A stretch of 64,000 nucleotides of DNA, taken from Glebionis coronaria (Eukaryota; Streptophyta; Magnoliopsida; Asterales; Asteraceae). Location of the stretch: contig CM046882.1 in the NCBI GenBank assembly GCA_025667525.1, positions 23,324,488 to 23,388,487 on the forward strand, read 5' to 3'. The translations under genes were made by a program, and so were the position numbers. Position 1 is the stretch's first letter; each line of letters starts with the position of its first letter. This document shows positions 22,949 to 34,132 of this stretch, piece after piece. The notes under the pieces were generated by a model, which was given only the letters and a program-made list of their open reading frames with translations, was not told the DNA's origin and made no database searches.

Positions 22949-23337
22949 TTATCATAAGGATCATAATCGTAATTAACATTCCCATATGATTCATTCCAAT
23001 TTTTTAGCAGAGTATCTATACCATATTTGACCTCTCGACATTTATCGATAACCTTTTTTTCTGAATATTTAGTTCGTATTTAACCTTTATCAGTTTTTTC
23101 TGCAAGTTTGGAAATGTGTAACAAAAACACCCCAAGAACACATATAATGATTTTGAACACAATTTACGCCCCTTTTTACAAAATCACAACATCATAATAT
23201 AAATACCGGTTCTGTTAAGATCAATCCTAATTCGGGTTAAACTCATACTTGTTACAAGCCTAATTATGTAGTAAGGACCTCCAGTGAAATGCTCACGTAA
23301 CAACATGTATTAAAGCGAAATATAATACATATGGTTA
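22949..23337. other. Unassigned AT-rich spacer
   Basis: Nothing recognisable: no gene, repeat or terminus that I can support. It separates the CACTA-type end from the copia-3 LTR candidate. Confidence 0.5.
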
Positions 23338-23697
23338 TGTTGAGTTGTTAACTGCAAGGGTCAATATTGTCAAGTAATGGAAGTGTTGGTTGTTTTCACT
23401 AGAAATTCAAGGAACTGATATGCAATATATTTATAACAGTTTTGTATTTAGGTTGAGTTATTAGATCATTAGGGTTAGATCGTTTTTCTGTTGCTTTCTC
23501 TCAGTATGCGTAACTCTCAATCTGTGAGAATCTTTTAGTTTTAGGTTGTAATCTGTTTAGTTTTTAGTTGCAAACTATTTGATCACAAAACAAAGTATCA
23601 CATTTAAAGTGATAACTTGATGATGTTAATATAATAAAAGGGGTCGTTGATAAATTAATTTTATTTGTTGATCTTGATCTTTGATACATTTTTTACA
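23338..23697 (+). repeat. Candidate copia-3 5' LTR
   Basis: Starts TGTTGAGTTGTTAACTGC and ends TTTTTTACA, directly before TAATATCGAAGCC, which resembles a decayed TGGTATCAGAGCC primer site. No second copy is in the window to confirm the borders. Confidence 0.4.
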
Positions 23698-24059
23698 TAA
23701 TATCGAAGCCAGCTTGGTTTTGATATGCAAGATTTGGATATTTAATCGTTTTTTCCAAAATTAAGGGTTGGTTAAAATTTTGAGGTTGTTGTCAATGATC
23801 TTGGATTTGATTAAATAAATGTGTTAATTGATTGAATCAGTGGTTTATTGGGTTCTCAAAATTTTAAGGTTTAAAATTAGGGGTTTCTGGTTTGATCCAT
23901 TAATTGTCAAGCGTGGTTGATTTAATCGATCGTGTTTATCAAAAACTGATAAGTCTTTGTAGATTAGGTTTTTGTATCAAACCCTAATTCTTGAATTTTT
24001 AGTTTTATTTCATTTAATTTTTAGGTAGATTTGTTACTCTCCTAACTGGTCTTGATTGT

Positions 24060-24590
24060 TTCAGGTGTTATTTTTGCTATGCATCTTTGTTGTTGAGTCA
24101 TCTCGTCTCTTATGAGTTTATTTATCAGTGTTATAGCACGTGCAATGTTAACACCTCTCTGACTATTTTCTCTCACTCAAGCTCCACCTTTTTTGGATAT
24201 TATCATACATTCAATGCACTCTTGAGGAAATATGACTCCTTAGTCAATTTGCTTAAGTGTGTTTGTGTTAAATTTGAAAAATTTAAAGAACACAATGATT
24301 TACGTAAGTTGATATAATTTGTAATAGATCTTGATGAGGTTTATGCTCTTATTAAAAGCATAATTCTTACTACTGACCCTATCTTGATGTTAAGTGTGCC
24401 TTTGCTACCCTTTCTAGAGATGAATCCCACAGGGTTCACATTCTCAAGGGTTACCCAAATGAGGAAATTCTACATTTATCGCTAGACAAACCAATAATTG
24501 GAATAATAGAAGTAACAAATGGAATAATAATACCCGAAATAAAAAGCTTAACAAGCCTAATATGGTTTGTACTCACTCTACTATGAATGG
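24060..24590 (+). pseudogene. copia-3 gag relic
   Basis: A frame from about 24170 encodes 'YHTFNALLRKYDSLVNL', 'KFKEHNDLRKLI', a TAA at 24315-24317, then 'DLDEVYALIKSIILTTDP'. These match the UBN2/retrotran_gag-type copia gag pattern (YYxKLxxLWxxYD, LMQFLMGLDD, ILTxDP). It ends where the solo LTR inserts. Confidence 0.65.
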
Positions 24591-24594
24591 TCAC

Positions 24595-27500
24595 TGATGA
24601 GACTGCTTTTATACATAGTCTCATCGCCCAAAAAGGGCTTAAAATGCATTAAATATCATCAAAATACCCATATATATGCTTGTGTTTGTTGCTTGTGTAT
24701 TTAGGTACGTATATTGAGAAAATGACAAAAGATCACAAGAATCATACAAAAATGAACACGGGAAACGAAGCCGCACAATGAACCAAGCCCTAATGAAGAA
24801 TTTTCCCAAGAAAACCCTTAAAGATTTGAAGACTTATGAAGAAGGGTCCTCCAATATGGAAGAATTGACACTTTATACACTTGTATCTTCATAATTACAA
24901 GTTTGGTCCCTAAAGTTTGTCAAAATTACAAAAAGGTCCCTCCACTTTGAAGAATTGACAAGTTTAGCCCCTCAACAAAGCTAAATTGTCAACCATTATC
25001 CTCCACAAAGTCAAATATATCATGAAGTCCTTCAAAGAACAAGAAATTGCAAGTTTGGTCCTTTGAAAATCCCAAAATTACAAAAAGGACCCTTGACTTT
25101 CAACATTTGGCAATAATGGTCCCTAATCAAACAAGACTTGGCAATTTCAGTCCTCCAAAATGCCAATCATACAAGTCAAGACCATTAATATTGAAGAAAT
25201 TACCAAATCAGCCCTTCAAGAATCCAAAATTGACAAGAAATACCCCTGAAAATACTTTGGAAAAGTATTTGTGGCCAAAGTGTGAAAACTGAAAGTTTAT
25301 TTACAAAGGAAATTTAGTTTTCTATACTTAAACACAAAGTGAAAGAAGAAAGGAAGGTGAGGGGCTAAAGCTTCCAAGACAAGATATTTACCTAGGCCAG
25401 TGAGGGGGTGACACGTGCCCCACTCACTCTCTCCACCAATGAAATCCCACCAATCCTCCATGTCACCCTCAACTTAAAACCGGTTATAACTAATCTTTGA
25501 TTAGTTTAATATTTAGCGCTTAACATAACTTTTAAAACCCAAATCAGATTAAACTTGCTACTATTTACTCAAGAACACGAATTAGGGTTTATTGATTAAG
25601 CAAAAATTAAACATCCATCAACTCCAGAATTATGATTAGTGGTCTTCTAATCATAACCCAACTTTTAAAACACTTGCCACATCACCCCTAAGGGCCACAT
25701 GAGATTCCCCTGCCAACCCCTTTGAAGAAGATGCCAAAATAGCCAAAAGAATCCAACGTCCCACAAGCAGCTTACATCCTAAGCTTACTTTGGACCCTTT
25801 GATCAAATTCCACCCCTGCCAACTCATGCAAACGTCCAAGGAAACATCACATGATTCCAAGATATTCAAATTTTCAAAGGGCAAATTGGGGACTTCACAA
25901 CTAGGGTTTATGTTATTTCTCAGCTTCCTTAGTCTCATTGTAGCCTATATAAAGGCATTAGGTCTTTACATTTTCAGCTGCTTTTTTGGTTTTTCCTAGT
26001 TCAACTACTTGTAAATCCTCTTTTCAATTAATGAAAGTGTGTTGAGTTTTGTTGAAGAAAGACCAAGGGCCATCTTATTTTAAGCTTGTTTATGATATTT
26101 GTTAACTGTAATTAGACCTTAAAACGTTTTCTAAACCTTGTGTAAGAAATTACACATTGGATCAAAATTTGATATTTTGCTAAGTTCTTGTTTCAACCTT
26201 GGATTCTTGGGTTATAGGGCTGATCATAGCATCCTAATTGTGATATTAAGGTGTGGTGAGGCTTATAACTTGGGGATAATCAAGTGTGGGGTAACAAGGT
26301 TGCATCAATCAAGTTTAGTTTCCAAAAATTCACCTTTCTGTTTTGATTGTGTGCTTCTAACCTTGTTGAATCTTAGCAGGGTTGTTATTGGAAGCTTGTG
26401 CTTGTTCTTGCTAGCACATAAGCTCATAAATTCGTGGGTGTGGATGTACATCCATGAGGTTTGTCTAGAAACCTTGAAAATCTGATAAAAATTGGATTTT
26501 TTTGTGGATTTGTGCTCTACTGCTGTTCTTGTTGTTTTCTTGGCTTAAATCTTCTTAGTCTTGCATGATAATGTTGTTTATATGCTAGATTAATCATTGG
26601 GTTAACTGAATCACACTTTTTCTTGTTTAAAGTTTGATTTGAAAAGATAAAGGGGTGTTTGGGACTACCTGTTTAAGCTTGAATCTTGTTATTGTGTTGT
26701 GGAAAGTTTGTGTTTCTGCTCTATATCTGATATATGCTTGGTTGAGAGTGTTTTGCTGCAAGTTTTTAGGTTTGAAACTTGAAATCATACAATCTGCTAT
26801 AACTTGTTGGATTTAACTGTTTTTGACCTAAGATTTTGGTGAAATCTAGTATTTGTGCATGCTTAGGGTTGAAAGTTGTTAAAACATCATTATTATAACT
26901 TAATTGATAGCTTGTGAGGTTCGAATTTGGCTTATTGGTCAAATACATTAGCAAAGTGTAAAACTGCATGTTCTTGTGTTCATCAGTAACTTAAGGTGCT
27001 TGAATCTTGCTTAATACTTTGAATCATTGCATGAAACCTGTTTAGACTTGTTCATTTGAGTTTATAATAGCTTATGTATGCATTTGGTTGAGTTTGGATG
27101 GATGAATATTGCTCTAAGTGCTTATTGAACATGTTCTGCTTATTTGTTCATGTCTGTGCTAGATCTGGTACTTTATTGATTAAACTGTATCAGTTGGGTG
27201 ATTGTGTTTGTGATTTGTTGATTGTTATTGACACCTTATGATCCAAAGATCATTTGGGTGCCTTTGTGTAATCTGAATCTCAAAAAAGTTCACTAAAGAC
27301 AAAAAGTCAAACAAGTCAAGCTGTGGAAAAAGTTTCCACTGCTCAACACCCAAAACTAGCCCCTGCTAGTGTTATTTTGTCATCAGCTTATCAATAAGCT
27401 ATTTTAGCTTATCCAGACCTGCAACAACTTATTTTTTGTGATAGATCTTCATTATTTGACCCATTTGATTAGACTGGAGCTTATTGGACTTTGACTTTGA

Positions 27501-28840
27501 CTTTGACTTTTTGCTAGAAAACCAACTTATTTGACTTTTACATAAGTGCTTATTTGCTTTTTCCAGCTTATTGAGTCAGCTTATTTGAAAACTCTTTGTT
27601 GATTTTGCTTAATTAAGTCATTTAAAAGCTTTAGAAACTTGAATCAGCTTTTGGGATGGCCTAGAACTAAAAAACGACTATTTTGTCGTTTTCTATAGAT
27701 TGCTTATTGCATTTTCAGGCTTATTCCTTGGGCTTATTTCAAATTTCTTTTTATAGAAGTCTTATTTAGGACAAAAGAAGCTTGTGTGTCTAATTTGAGC
27801 TTATGGCATTAACTTATAGCTTAATGGGCCAAAAAGACCATTAAGAATAAGCTGTTTGGTATAAGCTAGCTTATTTCACACTTTCAGCTTTTGGGCCTTT
27901 GGAAAGAGTTGTTTAAAATCAAATTTTGAGTCAAGTAGTGCTTTTTGGGCTTCTTTTGGACACTTTATCATTTTGGGCCAAATTTAGCCCATTTAGTGAT
28001 ATGTTTTGGGTTTAGCCCATTTTTTAGGCCCATTAAGGGTATTTAGGTAATTTCACTTTCATTTCTGAGTTATTTAGGTTAAATTAAGCTAGTTTCCAAC
28101 TTTTTAGAATTTTTTATGATTTTTGGATTTTTAATAATATTTTAATATTATTTTATTGTTAAAAATTAAAAGTCTTATTTTCTAAGTTTTATCTTTTTCC
28201 TAGATTGTAGGCACTTAATTAGGAATTTTGCAACTTTCCAAATATTTTTAGGGTCTTTTAATTATTTTCTAGAATTATTTTAAGTTTTAATTTATTTTAA
28301 TAGTTTTTAATTGTTTAAAAATAGTTTTTAGTGGTTTTAAAATTTTGAAAAATACTTTTTAGCTTAATTAGGGTATTTTTAAGGTTTACAAACTTTAAGA
28401 TCTTGTTTTGGACTTTTTGATAGTTAATATTGATTTTTAGGGCTTTAATTAGCATTAAAAAGTCATTATTTAATTAATTAAAAGGTTGTGGTAAGTTTGG
28501 ATTTTTTGTAAACTCTTAGAATATTTTTGTGGATTTTTAGTGATTTTTAGGAATTTTTAGTGTAAAATTTTAATTTTAGTGCTTTTTACGGTTTTACGTG
28601 TACACCTTTTTCGTCTTAGTTTAATTCGACATCGTAACCGTCATTCTCTTCTTATCTCATTTCTATCATTCTTTCTCACAAATATAATCACAAAGATAAT
28701 CATTTCATTACACACACACTAAGCCTCCTTGAGAACGATCCCCATTTTGGGTCATTAGTGCTTGGTTTTCCTAAACCGACACTTAACGCTTACCACTATT
28801 TTGCCTTCCTTTTCCTAAAGGGGTAAAAAATACTACATCA
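24595..28840 (+). repeat. Solo LTR with GTCAC target duplication
   Basis: 4,246 bp with ends TGATGAGACTGC ... TACTACATCA, flanked by GTCAC at 24590-24594 and 28841-28845. It is related to the LTRs at 52167 and 56303 (same ends and several shared blocks, including 'AACGAAGCCGCACAA'). No internal region is present, so it is the product of LTR-LTR recombination. TATATAAAGG at 25946-25955 is a probable TATA box. The first ~35 bp can fold (GATGAGACT...AGTCTCATC). A TTGACTTT-type run near 27490 and strong TA richness follow. Short ORFs inside are not genes. Confidence 0.9.
25946..25955 (+). promoter_or_regulatory. TATA box of the solo LTR
   Basis: TATATAAAGG lies at the position corresponding to TATAAATAG in the two related LTRs (53211, 57348), about 80 bp before a shared ATTAATGAAA motif. 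Confidence 0.6.
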
Positions 28841-29139
28841 GTCACATAGTTAAAAAATGTTTGAGCTTATTAGGTATCCACCAAGTTTCAACAACAATTC
28901 TGGTTTTTATACAAAAATGCTATTAATAATGCAGTTACAGGAAATAAGGATCTGTCTTTTTGTATCATCATATTCCTTCATTGATGAGCAATATAAAAGA
29001 ATTATGGATTGATATATCATAAAACTAGTCCCAACAGTGTACCTGCAAATGTTACAGGTATAAACTATGTGTTTAATTTTTGTACTTCTAGATTTTTAAT
29101 CACAATACTAACATAAAATTATATAATTTATATATTGGT

Positions 29140-30420
29140 TGGATTATGGAATCTGATGCTAGCTAACATATGACATATACTAAACTAAATATGTTTAATG
29201 TTGTCGAAGTATCAAAACTAAACATGGCTGTTAGTCATCCCAATGGTACTAAGGCTGTTGTCACCCATGTGGGTAGTCTTAGGCTGATTGATAAAATTAT
29301 TATTCATGATGTTTTAGTTATGTTTGGATATGAAGTTAGCCTTGTATCAATGCACAAGCTAAACAAGCATAATAAGCTTAGAGTGATTTTTGATAAAGAT
29401 CTTTGTATAATTCAAGATTATGTTCTAAGTACCCAAGTGGGGTATGGTAATGAAAGAAATGGTATAGTATAGGTAAAAGACATGTTAATAATAATACAAA
29501 TACTTGTAGTCTTTCTGAGTGCATCTGACATAACAAACTTGGTCATCCCTCTGATCAAGTGTTGAGTGTTGATATGCTAAACTCAAGACTGATAAAGATT
29601 TAAATGATAATATTTGTGATGTTTTCCTAAAGAAAAAAAAACTAGAGAACCATTTCTTCTTAGAGATCATCAAACCAAGGAAACTAAATAGTTTATTCTA
29701 TTAGATGTATGGGTCCCCATAAGGTTCAAAATAGGAAATGTTTTAAATACTTCCTTATAGTGGTTGATGATTCTAGAAGGGCTGTTTGGGTGTTTTTTCA
29801 GGGGGGGGGGGGTGAGATGAGGTTCATAACTTTTTATAATCTGATTAAATATTAGTTTCACAAAGCTATTAAAGTTTTTAAAAGTGATAACGGAACAAAG
29901 TTTGTAAATAATAAAATGGACATTTTTTAGTAAAGAAAATGGTATCATCATTAAACATCTTGTCATTTTACCCCTCAATAGAATGGTATAGGTGAAAGAA
30001 AGCATAGACACTTGTTAAATGTTGCTAGAGCCCTTATGTTTGAGGGGGATTATCTTTGAACATTTAGACCGAGTGTATATTAACTAATGCCAATTTGATT
30101 AAAAGATCCTTAGATATGTCATATCTAGAAAGTTACCATATGAATTAGTTTATAATCTCGAACCCAATCTCTCTCATTTGAAAACTTTTAGGTGTCTATG
30201 TTTTTCAACTGTGTTATCTGATTCTGATAAATTCTCATCTAGGTCTGAAAAATATGTTTTTATTGGTTATTCCAATTAAAAGAAACGATATAAGTTGTAT
30301 AGTTTAGAAAGCAAGAGAGTTTACTTTCAAGAGATGTGAAGTTTTATACATCTGTGTTTCCATTTAAGAATGTACCTAAAATATATCTGTATAATGATGA
30401 GAGGGTTGTAGAATCTGAAA
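29140..30420 (+). pseudogene. copia-3 protease-integrase relic
   Basis: 29145-29471 encodes 'WIMESDAS' (protease active site with Gly lost: ESDAS instead of DSGAS), then 'MTYTKLNMFNVVEVS', 'SHPNGTKAVVTHVGSLRL' and 'VIFDKDLCIIQD', the usual copia protease-to-integrase linker. Later fragments in changing frames give 'DVWVP', 'SDNGT'-like and 'RDVKFYTSVFPFKNVPKIY' (near 30330-30380), the integrase and its C-terminal 'GYSN'/'FSRDVKFYE' region. A G10 tract at 29802-29811 disrupts the reading near the catalytic core. Confidence 0.75.
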
Positions 30421-30485
30421 ACGAGTAAACGCATAAACAATCCATCACTACTAAAAAAACCTAAGACACTAGTGAGTATAGTGGT

Positions 30486-31480
30486 TGTTGAGATATGCGA
30501 TCGTTTAGCCATCGGTAAATGCGTGAGCCTATTGGGGGCACACACTCAATACGAACAACACACGTTTATTTACGTTTATTATTTATTAATTAAACGTTTA
30601 ATAAAAACTTCATGTTTTATTTAATTAACGGTGGTTATATTAATTAACGGTATTTAATTAATTTATCGCGAGTGCGTTATTTAAATTTGGGAAGAAAATC
30701 GACTTCTAGAAACCCCCTAGGCCTTGCGGCTGAATTTTATGCACAAGGGGTTCTAGAAGATTTTTTGGTTATTGTTTTGATAAGTAAATATTCTAGCATA
30801 TTTGATTGAGGTACTATTTCCCTTAATTAGATTTCTTGGTGTATGGAACAAGTAATTTGAGGAGGTGGAGATTAGTATAAATACAATCCCATAAACCTCA
30901 TAATTTTTGTCTCTCCCCTTGCTTGGTCTTCCGTCCGATCGCAACCCCCACACCAAAACCATACGAAATTTTCCATTAACCCTAAATTCACATAAAGTGT
31001 AAACCTTTGCAAGATCAATTACCTTTTGGTACTTACTTGTGAAGTTTCTTAGCCTATACTAAACCTTTGATCCTCGTGTCAAAGTTTCGGTCTTGTTTTT
31101 GGTCCCCTTCTGGTTCGTCCAAACGCAAACCCTAATTAGGGTTTCGGGTGAATTTTTCCAAGTGTCTTGTAACTATTTATAAACCTTATTCTTACGTAAT
31201 CCCATTTAGGGTTTTGGATATTAGGGTTTCTAGTTACAAGATAATCGAAGTAAAGTTACCACTAGCATCGTTGTGTGTTCGTTTAATGTGTCGTTTAAGC
31301 AAACGATAGAGACGGTTTGTTTACCGTTATAGTTCATGATCAAGATCATTAATTGATTTATTCAATTAATTCAAGGTTGGTTTTAAATTGTTTTTATTAT
31401 GTGTTAATCATGTTTGTATACTAGATCCATTCCGTTGCGCACTCGTATTTAATGGTTTAACTAGTTTCTAAATCCCAACA
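30486..31480 (+). repeat. copia-2 5' LTR
   Basis: About 995 bp, TGTTGAGATATGCGATCG ... AAATCCCAACA, with TG...CA ends directly followed by a primer-site-like sequence. TATAAATA at 30876-30883 is a good TATA box. The second LTR is missing from the window, so the borders rest on end motifs and context. Confidence 0.7.
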
Positions 31481-31481
31481 G

Positions 31482-31494
31482 TGGCATCACGAGA
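31482..31494 (+). other. Degenerate primer binding site of copia-2
   Basis: TGGCATCACGAGA resembles TGGTATCAGAGC (initiator Met tRNA type) with one substitution and an inserted base, at the right distance from the LTR. Confidence 0.5.
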
Positions 31495-33044
31495 CAATTC
31501 GTATGGCATTCATGGGTTACACATAGAATAAAACACGCTTGCTTTGCTTTAAAATCTCTTTTATTTATGTTTTTATGACAATTACATGCATACTTGTCAT
31601 AAAGTTTTAATCTTGATCAAGATAATGGTTAAAATTGGGTAGAATAAATTGAACCGGTTAATAATTACTATTGTTTTTTATTATCCGTCAAAGACTTTAG
31701 CATATCACTTTTGTGATTCATGCAAGTCATCAAGTACCTACCTCGAAAACTGGATGAGGGTCTTTGGTCCTCAATTTGGGGAAGACTCATTCAAGACTTA
31801 GATCTTTATATGTTACTGCTTTCATATAGAGTCTTTCTTCTGCTTCTACCCCTTTTAGTCTGTTTTTATGTGCTTATTTGTTTTTCATTATGAATTGCAA
31901 AATGTAATAATCAAGATTCTAGGAATCATAAAAACGAATTGATACTTATATCGTATGTCATATTAATACACCATATTTTCCTTGCGAATCGGCTATGTCT
32001 TATTTGTTAAAACTTGTTTTTTGAACAAATCTTAATATTGACATAAGATCCATAAAACTTGTTTTTATTATAATCTAATTGTTTTGCGGAATCATATTGT
32101 CACTGGATTTGAGCTTACATACCGTAATGATGGCTTATAAACTATCTTCTCAACGACGTGATTTGCAAAATTAATTGGTTTATAATACTTAAAATTACTA
32201 CACCGTTTTGTGCTTTACTAATGATGGACTTGCTATTGCACTACGAGATCTAGTAAAGCTGTCTAGGGTTTGAACGATCTTTAATCTTTTCCCGTGTCAT
32301 ATACATGTTTCGGCATCTTATTGATAATTATCCCAAGAACTTGCGCCTTCGGGCGCATGAAGAGTAGGATATAGGGTTTGATCCTTCTTTAATCTTTTCC
32401 CGCGGTAAACACACCTAAACCAAAAAGTTAACAAAAAGTTTTTCTTAACTTGTGCTAAAAGATGATTGCATGCATATTTTACATGTTTTGACATTTTCTT
32501 TCTAAAACTTATGTGATACCTATTTGAATTTGTAAGTCTATGCCATCCAATTTAATTGCACTTGTAGTATTTTTTGCCATCTGATCAGACCTAGAGCGAA
32601 TTGTGCACCCAAGGCGATTTTTGTCATAGGTTAAACATATTCCAATTATTGCATGCTTTAAATTGGTACGACTTAAATCGAGTTCCCGGTCAGATTCGGA
32701 ACCCGAGGCATGAGATGAGATGAAACATACTCATGATCTAATTACATGTAGAACAAGTTTGCTTGAGATGTTTATTGGTACTCGAAAGAGTTGTGAGAAC
32801 ATCCCATTCAAACACTCTACAACAATTAACTTCATGAATCGTCTCATAAATCTAAGAGTTTCACTTGTAATGTAATTAACGCTCGACGCTTACCTCTTGC
32901 CCTACTTACTATTATACGGTCGGACCTCTAATATTAAGTGGGAGTGCAAGAAAGGATCTTAGTCTCATAATAATTAATTGGGTAGTTAATTCCTTTGAGA
33001 ATGCAATTATCGAAAATACTAATCGTTGAACTTTTATTTTGTAG
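31495..33044 (+). other. copia-2 leader, no gene
   Basis: About 1.55 kb between primer site and gag ATG. I see a repeated TTTAATCTTTTCCCG phrase (32280 and 32390) but no coding region. Confidence 0.5.
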
Positions 33045-34132
33045 ATGAATAATTCTACCTCTTGCTTAAACATCACGGTTGTTAAGTCTTTCCTTGAGAA
33101 AATGAAGTTGACTGAAAGTAACTTTGTTGATTGGTATCGTGCTCTTAGGATAGCGCTCGAAACCGATGACTTGGTTAAATACCTTGAGCAACCTATTTCC
33201 GATCTCCCGTTTCTCCCTATTGGCTTTGAAGGTCCTCAACAAGACCCAGAGTAACACCCCACTTGGGTTAAAAAGTCTAGAGAAATTGTTGGCCTTATGC
33301 TCATGACTATGTCACCTGAACTCCATAGGCTTTTGGAGGGTTACGGCGCATGGTCAATGATGGAGGAATTGAAAACTATGTTCACTGAACAAACGGATCA
33401 AGAACTCGTTGATGTTGCACGTGCTTTTCACGCGTGTAAACATGAGGATGGATAATCTATGACCTCCTATGTCTTAAAGATGAAGGGCTACATAGAGAAT
33501 TTGGAACGTCTCGGTCATCCCGTATCACTCAAACTAGTAGTTAGCCTAATTATAGCCTCATTGAACAAGGATTATGATAGATTCGTGCAAGATTACAATA
33601 TGCATGGCCTGGGGAAGACAATACCTGAGCTACATGCCATGCTCAAGCTACATGAGAATATGTTACCAAAGAAGGTTGCACCTGCTAACAATAAAATTAA
33701 TGCTATTAGGGCAAAAAGGATCCAAAAGCCTAATAAGGCTAAACCGTCTAATGTTGCTAAGGGTAAGAATCAAGGCAAAGGTAAGAAAGTAGCAAACTTT
33801 ACTCCTCGAACCAAGATTCTCCCTCCACCAAAGAGAGAGAATCCTGCTAAGGATGCCACTTGTCACCAATGCGGTGACATTGGTCATTGGAAGAGAAACT
33901 GTCCAGTGTATCTCACTGAGTTGTGGAAGAAAAACAAGTCCTCTCAAGGAGCTAGCACTTCAGGTATCTTCACTATAGAACTCTTTACGTTTCCTAATAA
34001 ATCTTGGGTTTATGACACTGGTTGTGTACTCACATCTGTAATACTACTCAGGGGCTAAGGATAAGTAAGAAGATGAAGTCAGGAGCTTTGAATCTGTACG
34101 TGGGCAGTAATCATCGTGCAGCTATTGAAGCC
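33045..34132 (+). pseudogene. copia-2 gag and start of protease, broken
   Basis: The ATG at 33045 starts a copia gag ('MNNST...NFVDWYRALRIALE'). Stops occur at TAA 33252-33254 and TAA 33453-33455, with the same frame continuing to a CCHC knuckle (CHQCGDIGHWKRNC, about 33870-33910) and the protease site 'WVYDTGC' (34003-34026). Two bases are lost right after DTGC, shifting pol to another frame, which then reads 'LRISKKMKSGALNLYVG' up to the insertion point at 34132. Confidence 0.85.

Larger units (their letters stand above)
23338..30485 (+). mobile_element. Old decayed Ty1/copia element (copia-3), interrupted and 3'-truncated
   Basis: LTR candidate (23338-23697), degenerate primer site (23698-23710), gag relic (24060-24590), then after the solo-LTR insertion a protease-integrase relic (29140-30420). 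All parts run left to right and read as one element once 24595-28845 is set aside. The RT half would lie beyond the insertion of copia-2 at 30486 and is not in the window. The stop density makes it the oldest copia here. Confidence 0.7.

Noticed and set aside
25047..25938. Possible host exons in the 24.6-26.5 kb interval
   Set aside because: The interval lies wholly within a solo LTR bounded by a GTCAC duplication, and related LTRs show the same noncoding pattern.
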